Shown piece by piece: positions 1-12,200 of a stretch of 64,000 nt of DNA. The first letter of the stretch is position 1; every line of letters starts with the position of its first letter. Both the position numbers and the translations under genes were made by a program. The notes beneath the pieces were generated by a model. It did not search any database. It had not been told where the DNA came from and saw only the letters and a program-made list of their open reading frames with translations. Source of the stretch: Oxyruncus cristatus (Eukaryota; Chordata; Aves; Passeriformes; Cotingidae); the NCBI GenBank assembly GCA_013399855.1, contig VXAY01002605.1, positions 285,010 through 349,009 on the forward strand. Direction: 5' to 3'.

Positions 1-1813
1 TTATTTACCCTTTCAGTGTTCTCTTGCTTACTAGTCCATGTTTAAAATGACAAGGTGGAAGGGAGCTGAAAGATGAGGGACTCCAAAGGAGTCATTTGTT
101 TTAAAAAACAATTCTAAAAAGGCTGGCCAAATGTTCTCATAGATAGCAGAATGGGTTGCATCAATTTTCTATCTTCTAAAGCTAGATAAAGAACAAAAAA
201 ATAATTGAGAAAGTAAAAAATAAGTGGTTGGCAACAAAACTGCTGAGCTGACAGCCTGGTAAGTCATCTTAATCAAGTGTTATCATGGCAACAAAGTAGA
301 CCTCTGATTTTTGAATCATGTCACAAATTGCATTCTGACAGTTCTGTTGAGAACTCCTTTTTCCACTGACAAGCTCTTGTTTTCACATCTGGAAGAAAGG
401 GGTGACCAGAAGTTCAAAATTCAATGGTCTAAAAATGCATGACTAAAAATGCTTAAAGGGCAGCAGCGAAGAATGTTTGGAAATTAAAAGCCAGGTTCCT
501 CCAGCCTTGATGATTCCCGAGTTCTCATTGTCTCTGCTTAAACTTGCCCACTGCATGCCTCTGTCAGCTGTTACATCCTGTAGCCTTGATTTTAGGTCTA
601 AGGTAAAAGTGGATAAAAATATTTAGACCTTGCAAAGACAGGGGGGGAAAAAAATCCTCCCAAGCTCCCATGATCTTACCTACCTGAATGGTCCATGTGT
701 ATTTGGTTGGTGTATTACCAATAGGCATAAAAATTATGTGCTACATTTCCGAATCCACTCCTATTCAGCAAAATATTGAGGACTGCAGAGGAAAAAAAGG
801 TATTTTCCACAAAGTAATCTTGGTCATACACCATGATTCTTCCCACCCAACTCCAGTTTACTCATAGTTTACTCATGATAGGTGATGCTGTAGAGACATT
901 CTACAGTGATTACATTCAGAAGAAAAGGGCAACATTTAAACAGAAGAAATCTGGACTTAACTCCTGCTTGGAGTTCTAACTTCACTGTAAAGTGAGAGTT
1001 AGGCGCCTAAATCCTTAGTTGGACTACAATACATTTACCCTACTACACCTATTCCACTAAATATCTGTAGTTTCATTGATTACTGTTTCAACACTTATGT
1101 ATTGGTATTGAACATGTTGTCTGCCTGTAGAGAAAGTATGAATTACAGAAAACAAGTAATACCCAGAAGAGACTAGTATGGTAGCTAAATTATCCATTTG
1201 TTTAACCCCTGTTCTTGAAATGGGAAACTTTTGAGATACCACTGCCCTTGGTAAACACCCAGATTTCAGTGACACAGAAGAAAAGTCATAAAGGCACAAT
1301 AATATGTAGCACAAAAAAAGAACTCACATTATTCTTCCCACAGCCTGTGCGCATGCACCAACAGATTCTCTGTTCTCTATCATGAATAAACTTCCTCCTG
1401 TGCAAGGAGGAAATCTTCACTCCTGATCAGCTGCACACATTAAACCAGATGATGTGTATTTTGCAGGTTGTACAATATACATGCTTTTTTTTTTCCTTTT
1501 TATGTGTAATGCATTCTATGTACCAGTGGTGACCTGTGCAAAGGGATGTTCTAGGTTGTCTTAGACTTGTGCTCTTACTTTCCATGTAACATTTAAAACA
1601 AATAAAAAGATACTGCTACTTGAACAAGGTCAGAGAGGTCTTCAGATGGTCTATTTCCTCAGTGTGCCTCTGGCTCCACATTACTTTGCAAATCAGATGC
1701 TAGATATATTTTGATTACTTTGTACTTTAATGGATCAAGTACAAAGAGTCCACCCTTCACATCATAGTCATTAATTTTTTCTGGAGTCTGATGGGAAAAG
1801 CAGGTAGAGGGTT

Positions 1814-1837
1814 TGTGTGTGTGTGTGTGTGTGTGTG
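1814..1837. repeat. (TG)n microsatellite
   Basis: About 12 uninterrupted TG units follow a GTT and end at GCACC. It is a simple dinucleotide repeat likely to vary in length between individuals. Confidence 0.95.
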
Positions 1838-2301
1838 CACCAGTGTATGCATGTGCGCTGATTGAAAAGTGATGGATTATTTTCATGTGGTAAGAAACAC
1901 AATGTTTTCTTTAGCACAGCAGGATATTCTGTTTGCAAGGTCTAACAGTGAAATATTATGCATATCTGCAGCTGGCCCACTGCCAAAAACCAAACAGCAG
2001 AAATCAAAAGAGATTTTGAATCTGAATCTAAAAAAACCAGTACAGCCCTACAAAGCAACTAATGAGACATACCAAACAGAAAAGCATTTGTACTAATGTT
2101 TGATTTCTGTCATATATGTCAGCATTTAACAAAACAGTAAATAATTATTCACCTAAATGCTACCTTGAAATTCAATTTAAAATATATTTTCAATGTCTTC
2201 TACCTCTGTGCTGAGACAGGTTTATTTATCACGACCTAAAGTAAATTAAGTGAAATATTTCCCAAGCTCAAAGACGCAATTACTTATGATGCAGGTACCA
2301 T

Positions 2302-2371
2302 TAAAAAAAACCAAAAACAAAACCCAAAAAAAACAAACAAAAAAACCAAACCAACAACCCAAAACAAATAA
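2302..2371. repeat. A/C-rich low-complexity tract
   Basis: About 70 bases consist almost only of A and C, in units such as AAAAC, CAAA and AACC. Similar tracts recur at 21920-21980, 28980-29012, 33530-33590, 45364-45392 and 49898-49924. It also creates open frames on both strands (about 2250-2555) that are composition artefacts. Confidence 0.85.
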
Positions 2372-3866
2372 CATAACCTCAAAGCACCAAATATATGAGA
2401 ACTGTAGCACACCAAACTGGAATTCACTAGCCCAGAAAGCTGAACACCAAAATGTTTTAACGTACTTCATGCAAATCTTAGAAAAGATGGGGCTATGTGC
2501 AACATTCAACCAAAGGGAGCTGGCCTGGGGTCCAGTCAGCCCCTGCTGGATCTAAGTGGAGTTCTGCCATTCGTTTCACTGGCGGTTCATCTGAGGATGG
2601 GGGACTGGGATCCCATAAGACACACAATTATGGCTGGTTGGCGTCTTACAGCTTGCATTGTAAACTTGCAAAAATCCACTAGATTCCAGGGGGCATAACT
2701 TTCAGCACGGGATCTCATAACAGCCCAACAGTCCCAGTGTGCTCTTTAGGACAGTCTCATTCAGTTGGAAGACAGAACACTTACCAGATACTTCAATTTG
2801 TCATAGGGTGGAGGATTGATTATCATCATTTTGATGGCCACTGTAAGTAAAAACAACTCTTCCCTCGGTAAGCCTTCTTACATTGGTGTGCACTCCTTCC
2901 TTGATTAATTTATTGCACTTGACTAATTACTAGATAACACTGGGTTGTGTGTGTAAAGGAACCTACATATCTGTGTTTGTATGTGACCAAGTGATGACGT
3001 TATTTACCATGAACATGCCCTTCTGGAAAATCTCACTCAAGCTCACACAGTGCATCTGTATTTCCACTTCATCCCTTTTATCACTAGATCTTCACACTGG
3101 GGTTCAGAAAACGCTTCCAGTACTGGAGAGTTTATTAAAAACAGCCTATTTGTTTTATCAACATAGTTAATATTCTAAGAGTAAAAGATTTAGTGTCAGG
3201 ACACAATAAATGTGGGGGCTATTATTATGGAGACTGTGGCATTTTGAAAAAGGAAAACCTGGGAATTCAGGACATATATTTAATAAACTTCCAGAGTAAA
3301 TAATGTCTATTTCTATAATTTGATTTTTTAAAAAGTAAAACCTGCTAGAAATTTGGAAACCGTATTGGTAAGACACAATTTTTTTTCAATACTTTGAATA
3401 TAGAGCTTTTCACTTGCCCTGTTGCATTCTTTTGACACATTACCTCAGGACCTTTATTTTGAAATCATTAGAAACTGGTTTGAAATAACAACTGTTCTTG
3501 CCCACAATAAAGGTTCCACCAAATGATGAATTGCAATTTTTGTCTGGCAGGATACATTACTAATAGGAATTTTCTGCCTAAGTTTCCACTGAGGATTTTC
3601 ATTGTTATATTTTGATACACAAACATTGACTGGTACATCTTTTCAAAATCTTTCTCGTTTTTCCCAAACATAACTAGCATATTAAAAGAACCATAATATG
3701 TATTATGGGAAAGCAGCACAGTGATATAAAAGACTTCCATACTAAGAGCAGACGGAAAATGGTAGTTATTATTAATTTAGAAAAAACAAAAGAGCTACCC
3801 AGCATTTCAGTAATGTGGCAAGTTGTGTGCTATTGAGGGAAAGAGGATTTTATAATTGGATTTTAG

Positions 3867-4013
3867 AGTAATTTAGGAGACGAGATAAGCTGTAATGGTT
3901 GCATATTAGAGGTTAAAACTACAGCAGAAACTCATAACGTAAGGGTTCATTGCACTGTGGAAAACAGAACAAAGGAAACAACACAGGAGCAGCCTGGCAT
4001 AGGTAGCAACAAG
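3867..4013 (+). CDS. Candidate internal coding exon, 49 codons, unidentified
   Basis: I do not recognise the product. The frame is open for exactly 49 codons. It begins directly after an acceptor ending TTTTAG, whose TAG is itself the in-frame stop that would otherwise close the frame. It ends at AAG followed by GTAAGTATG, a near-perfect donor. Both ends are phase 0. The peptide is hydrophilic, with a CxxC pair near residues 9-12, a third cysteine near residue 29, and a Thr/Glu/Gln-rich second half. Codons lean towards a purine first base, as in real exons, but A-rich DNA produces this too. No neighbouring exon within a few kb can be tied to it. Chance is the main alternative. Confidence 0.3.
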
Positions 4014-7000
4014 GTAAGTATGGACTACAGGAAACCAAGGGGCTTTTTTTTTTTATTGCATTCACTTAAACAGGTATCAAGCTGCATTCCTTCCCTTCAA
4101 ACGTGGCTTCTTAAAAAAAAATAATAAAATATATTTTATACTATATGCATGTATAAAAGGGTAGGGATGTTATTTCCTAAACTATGCATGCAGTAACGTC
4201 TTGATTTTAGGAGAGGAATGATGATAAGCATTTTCATCTTCCTCGGTAATAACAGCAAAAGAATATGTCATATTGCCACCAAGCATGGACATAGCATGAA
4301 ACTTTTGCACAAGGAATCAATGAAATTTCAGGGCACAGTAGCTCTGGAAAGTGGGGGTTTCCCTACTACCTTTCCCTACCGCTTCTCCCCGGAGCAAATG
4401 GATACATGGCAGGAGGCAGAGTCCTCTCCCGGGGGGCCTCACGCTGCTGGCAGACCTTACAGCTCCCACCAGCTCTGCTGCTGCTTCCTCCACCTTCTCT
4501 GAAGGCTGAAACTCTTCTCCCCTCCCTCCATCTATCGAGTCAAAACTTGAACCGACCCAATCTCCAGAGCTTCTGTAGCTCTGGCCCTTGCTGGAGCACA
4601 CAAGTCGTGCAGGCAGCACTTCACCAGTGGAGAGGAGGGAGACAAGGAGCAGAGGCCAGAAACAAAGGCTGTGCCATCGAAGCCACGCAGAGCAGAGCCT
4701 GAGACAAGCATCCCAGCGATCCCTAATAATCCTTTTCTGGGACTGCTGTCTGCCTCCACGCCGTCCGTGAGAAGCCTGGTTGACACAGTGCCTACCAAGG
4801 CAGGCTCTTGATCTAAGCCAGCGTGCCTGGGTGCAATGCAAGGGAAGGACGGTCATTTTTTTAAATATAAGCAGCTACATCCTGGCAACCTGCAGCATGT
4901 GAGCTCAGCAGCCAAGTCCCATTATTTTGTTGAGGGTAGGAGAGAAAGGGAGAAATATTCTCCAGCGTTTTTTCAGGCTGGTAGCAGAATACACACTTTC
5001 AGTTTCCATCCTCAGGCAGATTCAGCCTGTGGAATGGAGCAGTGTGACCAAGTTCTCAGTTGTGACAAGTGAGCACAGGCTCAAAATCAGTTGCTTTACA
5101 TTAAATAAATACTCAGCCTTTGCATTTTTCAAAACCAGGTGTCTAATTTTTTGTGTGACTTTGCCAACATCGAGATATTTTATGTTTGCCAGCTGCCAGT
5201 CTCTATTTGGAAAGCATAGCTTCCTCACTTAGCGATGCAACTCCATAGGCATAGCAAATTATGTACACGTTTGGCAAGCAGCTTTGGAAAGAAAAAAAAA
5301 AGAAAGAAAAAAGAAATGAGATGTATTCTATGCCAAGAAATGTGAATACTTCCAAAAATACAGTAGTTTAACAGAAGAAAACAGTTTCCCCTCCTGTTTG
5401 CCTTGCAAGTATTTAGCTGGCGAATGTTCACCTGAGCAATCTAAAATCTTGACGTTCCAAAGGGAAGGGGAGGGGGGAAAGAAAGCCAGCACGTTATTCT
5501 GCACGGTGAATTCCTGTGCCGTGGCTTCTCCCAGCAAACAGAGCACCATCGCTCTCCAGCAGGGTAAATAACCCAAGCCTTCAGGAAACAAAATCTGTTT
5601 AGAGAGTGCGTGCTCACTCCTGCTGTCCTTAGAATGAAGGATACTCCAGAGTTGGAGGCCTCCTTCGTTACCAGTGCTTGGCTACCCCCTGCTGGGCTCC
5701 CACGGCTCAGGTCCTTCTGTACCGTGGCAGCGGCACAGCAAAGCCCCCGAAACACAGCGAGTTCATCACTGGGACAGGCTTCCTAAACTAAACTGGGCTC
5801 GGAGCCTTTACTGCTGCTCATTAATGGAAAATGACACAGCCTGGTCAGCTGAGATTAAAGGTGGGGGGCACTTATCGTACCACAAGTGTCTATTTTTTAT
5901 ATTATGTGTGGATTTCTCACAGATTTCCCCCAAATTCTCATTCAGCACAAATTTGAGGAAACAGTGATACACTGAGATGCCAATAGCAACACTCAAGAAG
6001 CAAACAACCCCCTGACACATGAACATTCAGAAAACAAAATGTTTCCCCAGTAAGTACAAAACTCTGAGGCAGCAAATTTCCTTTCTAATTCTATATAAAT
6101 TGGATGAGCACATCTTAAACACTTTCCTCAGTTTGCTTTAAAAGCATTCTTCAAATACAATTCAGAACAGAAATTCCCAGTATGAAACCCTTATTTATGT
6201 ATTCTGTGGATAAATTAAAACAGGAAAATGTGCTGCAAGATGTGCTCAAACAACTAATAGTTTCTGTAAACCAAAACTATATTAAAAAAAGAAAAGTGAA
6301 AAGAAAAAGATTAGTTGTTTTAAGCTATAATACAGCTGCATGCAACTAAAGCCAGAAATATGCGAAATTAAATGGGATTTTGGGGCAAGGGGGGTGTAGT
6401 GTGCAGTGGGGGTAAGTTTACTAGTAATTCAAATCCTTTTTTCCAAGTCGCAAAACGTTGTTACTGACTTTTTTTTTTTTCTTTTCTGTTTTCTTGTGGA
6501 CAAGGCAGAAAAGAAATTGTTATTTGAACCATGTAAACAGAGGCTTCATGTGCTGGCTTAGGGCTCTTGCTTAGCCAGTTACTGCCGGGTAAGTTTCTAT
6601 AGAACAAGGGTAAAAAAAAAAAAAATCAAATATTCCTTCAAACATTTATTAGTGTCACATAAATAGCAAAATTCTATTTAACTACAGATTAATAAAAAGC
6701 TGAATTAGTCTCTAACCTCTTTGATTTCTAAATGCTGGTGCCCCTTATTCCTTTATCTAAATAAAGCATGTGTAGCAAACAAATATTTCCCTTGTGTTAC
6801 CACAGGAAAAGGGAAGAAATTTTCATGAAATAGAGTTGTAAAGGGATCGTGTTACTGGACTAGAGTCACATCTCTCTTCTCAACTTTTGTCCTTTATGCT
6901 GGCTGTCCTCTGCAAGAAGAGAAATGGCAGCAGCAGACTTTGGGGAGGGAGGGGGACGATGGGATACCGCGCCTGTCTGTTAGTCAGCAGGAGCCGTCAG

Positions 7001-9149
7001 CTAAAGGGGATGGGTTATAATCCGGGGTTCTCAAAACCTAGACAACTAATCTATTTTTTTTCTCCTATATTTAGATTCTGATTTGCTCTCGGGATGCATA
7101 ACCTTTTCAAAGTTTCGCTCCTGAAAGGGCTGAAATGCAAAAAAATAGCATTTCAAAGCTACAGCCCAACAAGGAATAGAGGGATCCGATCCCTCAACTG
7201 CCACTATTGACAGAAGGCCTTTGCTTTACTCAAAATGGCTTTGTCTCTGCTGTGGATCTGCTCACAATTTATTTGAAAGCAGGAGGCACTTATTTAAAAA
7301 CGGAGCCAGAATCTATCACTAATCTGACAAGTTTTCCGCACAGCTCCAGCCCAAGCTTTCTCTCTGATTTTTAGCACTGGCCATACACTGCTGAAAAACA
7401 AACAGAGCCTGGGAATCATTCAGCAAGGTGTCTAGTGTGAAGGTGGCTGGAAGGATATGCCTGTTTCCCGCAGGCCGAGGAACAGGGAAGGAAGCAATGA
7501 GCATCCCCCCACTTCGTGCCATCCTGCAGTCCGGGCTTCCAAGTGGGCAGACCTGAAGGAAAGTTCCCGTGTGCCCAGGGATGCCACCGCATCTCACCCC
7601 TGCACTTTTCCTTAGAGTGCCGGCATCTCATCCCAACAGAAAGCCAGGACTAGACTGGGATGCGCATCCAGAGCTCAAAGCTAAGTAACACTCGCAGTTC
7701 CCACAGTTTGTCTTTTGTATTCCTTAGGACTGTATCCACAATTCGGTTCCAATGTATGCCCTGCTCTTCTTCACAGCAGCTCATCTTCACCGCTGCATTC
7801 CTCTTCCAGCCCTCCCAAATGCCACCTTTCCTGCACTAGCCTTCTTCACTGATAGCCCTTCCCAGCTTTCTATCCTGACTTTTAATGGCCCACTCCTGTG
7901 TTTCCAAGACTCCACACATGGCTAACTTGTGGGCTCAAATTGCACAGATCGTTCCTGGAGCTACACAAACTCTAACTGACGTCATCTCTAACCTTAGCTA
8001 CCCTTCTGCCAGTCTGCTAGTAGTGTTTCTCCTCAGCTTCTGTCCCAGCTCTCTTGCAGACATCTTTTTCTGGAAGGTGCTAAAATCTTCTCCAATCCGT
8101 CAGGCATTGCCTAACCACCCCACTCACAACCATGGCTACCTAGATTCTCTGAAACCTCAGCACTGTTTTGTACAGTGTATGCCTGTGCAAGAACCTGTGA
8201 GATGCCTTTTCTAGCAGCCCTTCTTGTGATAAGTGAAGAATGCAATGGTTAGGCTATTCGGGAGAAACAGGAGAATTTCAGGTATTCCTCCTGCACGAGC
8301 TATAGATATGAGCAGAGGAGGAATATGAAAGATGTGTGGAATATGTGGGATATGAGGACAGAGGGAGAGCAGCTAACACAAAAACCATCTATGTCGGATA
8401 AATTAGCTGTCTCAATTATTTTAGATCCAGAAGACTTCAGTTTAAATGCTGTGAATGATTCAGGCTGCTCTATCAGTAAATTTAAGAACTGCAGAGTGGA
8501 TTTGCTCTGCATAAGAAATATGCTCCAAGGGAAGCCACTGCTATTCCTCTGCTCCCACTAACATGTCCCACTGTGAATCGTGATAGGTACCACCACAGTT
8601 CCCAGCAGAATCAATGACTTGTGGCGACACGATTCATTTCTGGCCCTAACATCTGGCTGGAATTTTACGCATACAAAGCCTGTGATTTGTACAAACAATT
8701 ACTTGAGAGAAACAAAAATCTTTGCAATTCACCATGTCATAACCAAACCATCTGTCCAGCAGGCCACTACGGGATCGTGTGGATGGAACAGAAGGCAGAA
8801 GGTGGCCCATTTAGTCCAGTATGCTTAGTTCAAAATACCTGCTTTGGTATTGCCTCATCAATAACAGGAGTCTATTCACACTACTTTGTAAGTTCACTAG
8901 AGACCAGACTTTTTCTCCTTGCCAAATGATTTATATCCATACCTTAACTGTCAAAATTGTAAGCAAAACAGCCTAGCTACAGAAGCTCTGTCTACCTTAC
9001 AAAACATAGAAAATCGAAACAGCTGATTACAAGAATTAGCATTCTGTGTAAACCTGCATGCTGCATGCACAAGTGTTGCTAGTAACATTCCTTCATTTTC
9101 CAAAAAACCTGGAAGCACTGGATATATGAAATTGCTATTTTTCTTTTAG
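4014..9149. other. Non-coding stretch with GC-rich islands
   Basis: No supported exon. GC-richer islands at 4320-4860, 5500-5760 and 7400-7700 carry overlapping open frames on both strands, which follows from fewer stop trinucleotides rather than coding. Between 6.0 and 7.3 kb the sequence is AT-rich and repeat-free. Around 8780-8830 there is faint similarity to the 5' part of old antisense CR1-like copies. Confidence 0.55.
4320..4860. other. GC-rich, CpG-enriched block
   Basis: About 540 bases are clearly richer in G+C and CpG than the flanks, with about 15 CpG dinucleotides. The longest frame of the window (179 codons, minus strand 4317-4856) lies here with overlapping plus and minus frames. 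That overlap, and the lack of a recognisable domain, argue that GC content keeps them open. The block could be a small CpG island or an old regulatory element. No TATA box or initiator decides this. Confidence 0.5.
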
Positions 9150-9238
9150 CCCCAGAGAAGGCAAATCCAAGAATATGTATGTTCAAGTGAAATCAAAAGC
9201 ATTTAGATCCTATCACAAGTTCAGTTCCTTGTATGAAT
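9150..9238 (+). CDS. Candidate internal coding exon, 29 codons, unidentified
   Basis: The acceptor is strong: a pyrimidine-rich run ending TTTTTCTTTTAG. The donor is GTGAGTAAC, a good match to consensus. Of the three frames only one is open, and it would need two bases from the previous exon and pass one base on (phase 2 in, phase 1 out). The peptide is basic, with Lys, Arg, Ser and aromatic residues, and has no recognisable motif. The phase would allow a splice to the 23178-23486 candidate, which accepts phase 1. Eighty-nine bases is a typical internal exon length but short enough to arise by chance. Confidence 0.3.
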
Positions 9239-12200
9239 GTGAGTAACTCAGTGTACATATGGCACTCTTGCCAGAACAAATTAATGTTGAAAGCTGAGAC
9301 ATGAGAGACACCTTCCTTAGCCAAGTTGTGACTACCCTTGCCTAGAGCACACAGTATGTGGCATTTAAAAGGGTCTGCCCCACGGAATAAGCTTTGCTGG
9401 GTTGTGTCATGTTCCTGGAGAAAACAAAAAGATGAATGGGCAGCAACACAAACATAACCCTTGCTGAGAAGAAGGCGTTTCAGATAACATGCACTATGTC
9501 ATTCTGATACCCCTCACTTGGCAAAACACCGGCTTAAAACATATTATGTTAAGACAAGAGTTTGTCCTCAGTTTTAGCATAAATCAAATAAACACAGAAA
9601 ACAGGTTGACCTTAATTAAAATGTCATTTACATTGTATCTCCTGCCCTTAAAGCAGGATGAGCTGCACCGTGTTTTTTCTGACAGATATTTGTATATACT
9701 GCTCTTCAAAATCTTCAGTATAGATTCAGAAATTTGCAAAGACACTTTTTGCACCATGTAGATGTGCTTGCACTCCATGGAGCACCTCACGTTGGCTACA
9801 AAAAGATTCCAAAAGGCTTAGGGAATAGTATAACAGGAAGAGCAGGAAAGGTCAAATAAAGACTGTGTCCTCGCTGGGCAAAATGAAAGAGTATTCGTTA
9901 TTTAATAATTATGTTATGAAAGCAAGCAGAGCCCCTGGGGTGAGCTGCGCGCTCCATCGTACAAGCTCTGCCCAGTGACAGCATTCCAGGTAATCAGCAC
10001 ATCCAAGTGAAGAGACGTTTATCTAAGGTGATACAAAAGCAGCCTCTATCGTCGCTCCACAGACTCTTCAACACTCACAGCAAAGTGTATGAACAATCTA
10101 TATAATAATAACCTACATCTGCGGTTCAGTGACCAGGGGCTTGAGGTTGCTGCACACCACAGTTGTACCAGAGCAGAGGAGCAGCCTGTGCTGCCTGGAT
10201 TTTGAGCTTGGACAGCAATAAAACTCAGGGCAACTTCCACGAGCATGACAGAACTCACTGTAAAATGCAATCTAGAGAAGACTTCTGTTTTTAACTTCAT
10301 ACAGATTTGTATATTTAAGAGATCTTTTAATAGGCCATGTAGTTTTACTTTTTTTTTTTTTCAAAAAACAACAGATTTAGAAGCTATAAAATCTCAAGGA
10401 TTTTTTCTTCAGAGATGTTGGTAATGCTGAGCCAGAAAGAGGTGCTTTATTTTTTACTGCCATGGTGACACCGTGCTTACCAGAAGAATAACTTCAGTCA
10501 CACGTAAAAATCAGGAATTCCTCTTTTTTCCTGCAAGCGCTCTGGCTGGCACACGAGCAAACCCGCTATGAGCAATGTGTTGTCCAATGTAATTTTCGTC
10601 TTCCAAAATGACTTAGTCCGACTTTTCATGCCACTCACAATTTATTTCATGATGTGCACAAAGGTTTCCATGAGCAGCACCCCTCTCTAAGGCATTGCAG
10701 CTCGTACTAAAAAAGGCTCCAGCTCACCCGAGTACGGAGGCCTGGCTGCAGAGCACGAGCAATGGTGTGGTGAGATGGTATGTCCAAAGGGCTGTCTTTC
10801 AGGAAGCAGAGCAGCAAGCAGAGCAGGCAAGATTGCTAACTGGATAACATACTTTTTATACCCACGCACACAGTCTGAAAAAAAATATTTTCTTTTTCTG
10901 TTCTTTTCCTCCTTCTTTAAACTTAGACCCCTGCAACCCCTAATGAAAGCTTTTCTATTGACATAGTAACAGAGGAGTACACTTCAGCTTGCTCTTTTTC
11001 CATGAAGCAGATGTCTTTTCTTGTGAGAATTGGCATATTTTTACCCTTAGAATGATCTCTGCTTTTATATGCCTAATTAAATTTTAGCGGTCCCTTGCTT
11101 AAATAAAGATTTATTAGCTGTTAAAATTGTAGCATAATTCTTCTGCCACCTACATGCTATCCTTTAACATATTTACAAGCAGACTGGTGTATCCACTACA
11201 AAAAAAAAAGGTGGATGATTTAGTGTTGTTATGTTATTGGTGTCAATTACCAAACTTCACAATAGAGCTTTCTGAAGATACCACCCCTTAACCCTGGAAC
11301 TGTCAAAGCAAGAGAAGCTGTGAGTCTTACAGATGAAGTACTCAGAAAAGTTCAGCTAATGGAGGCAATCAGCAGATTTCACCCTCATCTTTGGACTCTT
11401 CCATAGCTGTGATACGAGCTGACACATCATCAGTCGGAGAAGGAATCCAGGGAATTATTTTAAGGAGCTGAAATTTGCATCATCAGAAGCACCTACTTAT
11501 ATATGCTGCTTCTTATTTCTCTATGTGAATGAGAAAGATAAAGCGTGTATATAACATCTTTGCACACATAAATTTATATATATTGACAGAAAGACAACAG
11601 TAACAGAGTAAAGTTGCCAAACTATTGGAAATAATTTCTTTATAGTTCTGGGGTTTGGGCTTTGGCTTTTTTTAAAGCTCAATTATTTATTCACCAGGAT
11701 TAGAAGATTAGTGGTTTGTCAGTCTTTCATTAGTTTTACTTTATTACAGACCTGCTTGCTAAAATATTTACATCACAGGGAATATCCTTTTCACTGAGCT
11801 GTAAACCCTCACCTCTTTACCCGGTACACTGACATCGTTGCACCTTGTAAACACCATTTCAGCAACCAATTGTGTTCCGTGTGTTTGTCAGATTGCATCA
11901 GGAGCACTGAATTTCATCTTCCTGCTACATTTTTAATTTAATTCAGAGAAAACTAAACCTTTCGGTAATTTAAAGTATATTTTAAGTGCAAGAGATGACT
12001 CATTTAATTTCACCCTTCTAGGCCAGTTTCTCTTTCAAAAGTACAAAAAGCAGGTCGCTCAAAACTACGCAACATATTAATGACACACAGTTGGCCTCAC
12101 AAATAAATCAGCATACAAAATCCCCTCTTACCGAAATTTGTCCCAGTAAACATCAGAAGCTGTAAAGTGAAACTAATAGGAAACTGCCTTGTTGTGTAGT

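Larger units (their letters stand above)
1..3866. other. Non-coding AT-rich stretch
   Basis: No frame here has convincing splice or start context. It holds a TG microsatellite near 1.8 kb, an A/C-rich low-complexity tract near 2.3 kb and a thymine run at 1483-1494. A 56-base minus-strand frame at 2785-2840 has a consensus acceptor and donor but is too short to support a gene. Intron or intergenic DNA is the simplest reading. Confidence 0.6.

Noticed and set aside
2785..2840. 56-base minus-strand frame with perfect-looking splice sites
   Set aside because: Too short, and its phase does not fit the 12132-12159 frame in the reading that joins the others.
4317..4856. 179-codon minus-strand open frame as a gene
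   Set aside because: Frames overlap on both strands in GC-rich DNA; no domain, no splice or start context.
8621..8929. 102-codon plus frame with GTAAGT near 8888
   Set aside because: The acceptor side lacks a pyrimidine tract, and the segment resembles an old CR1-like relic.
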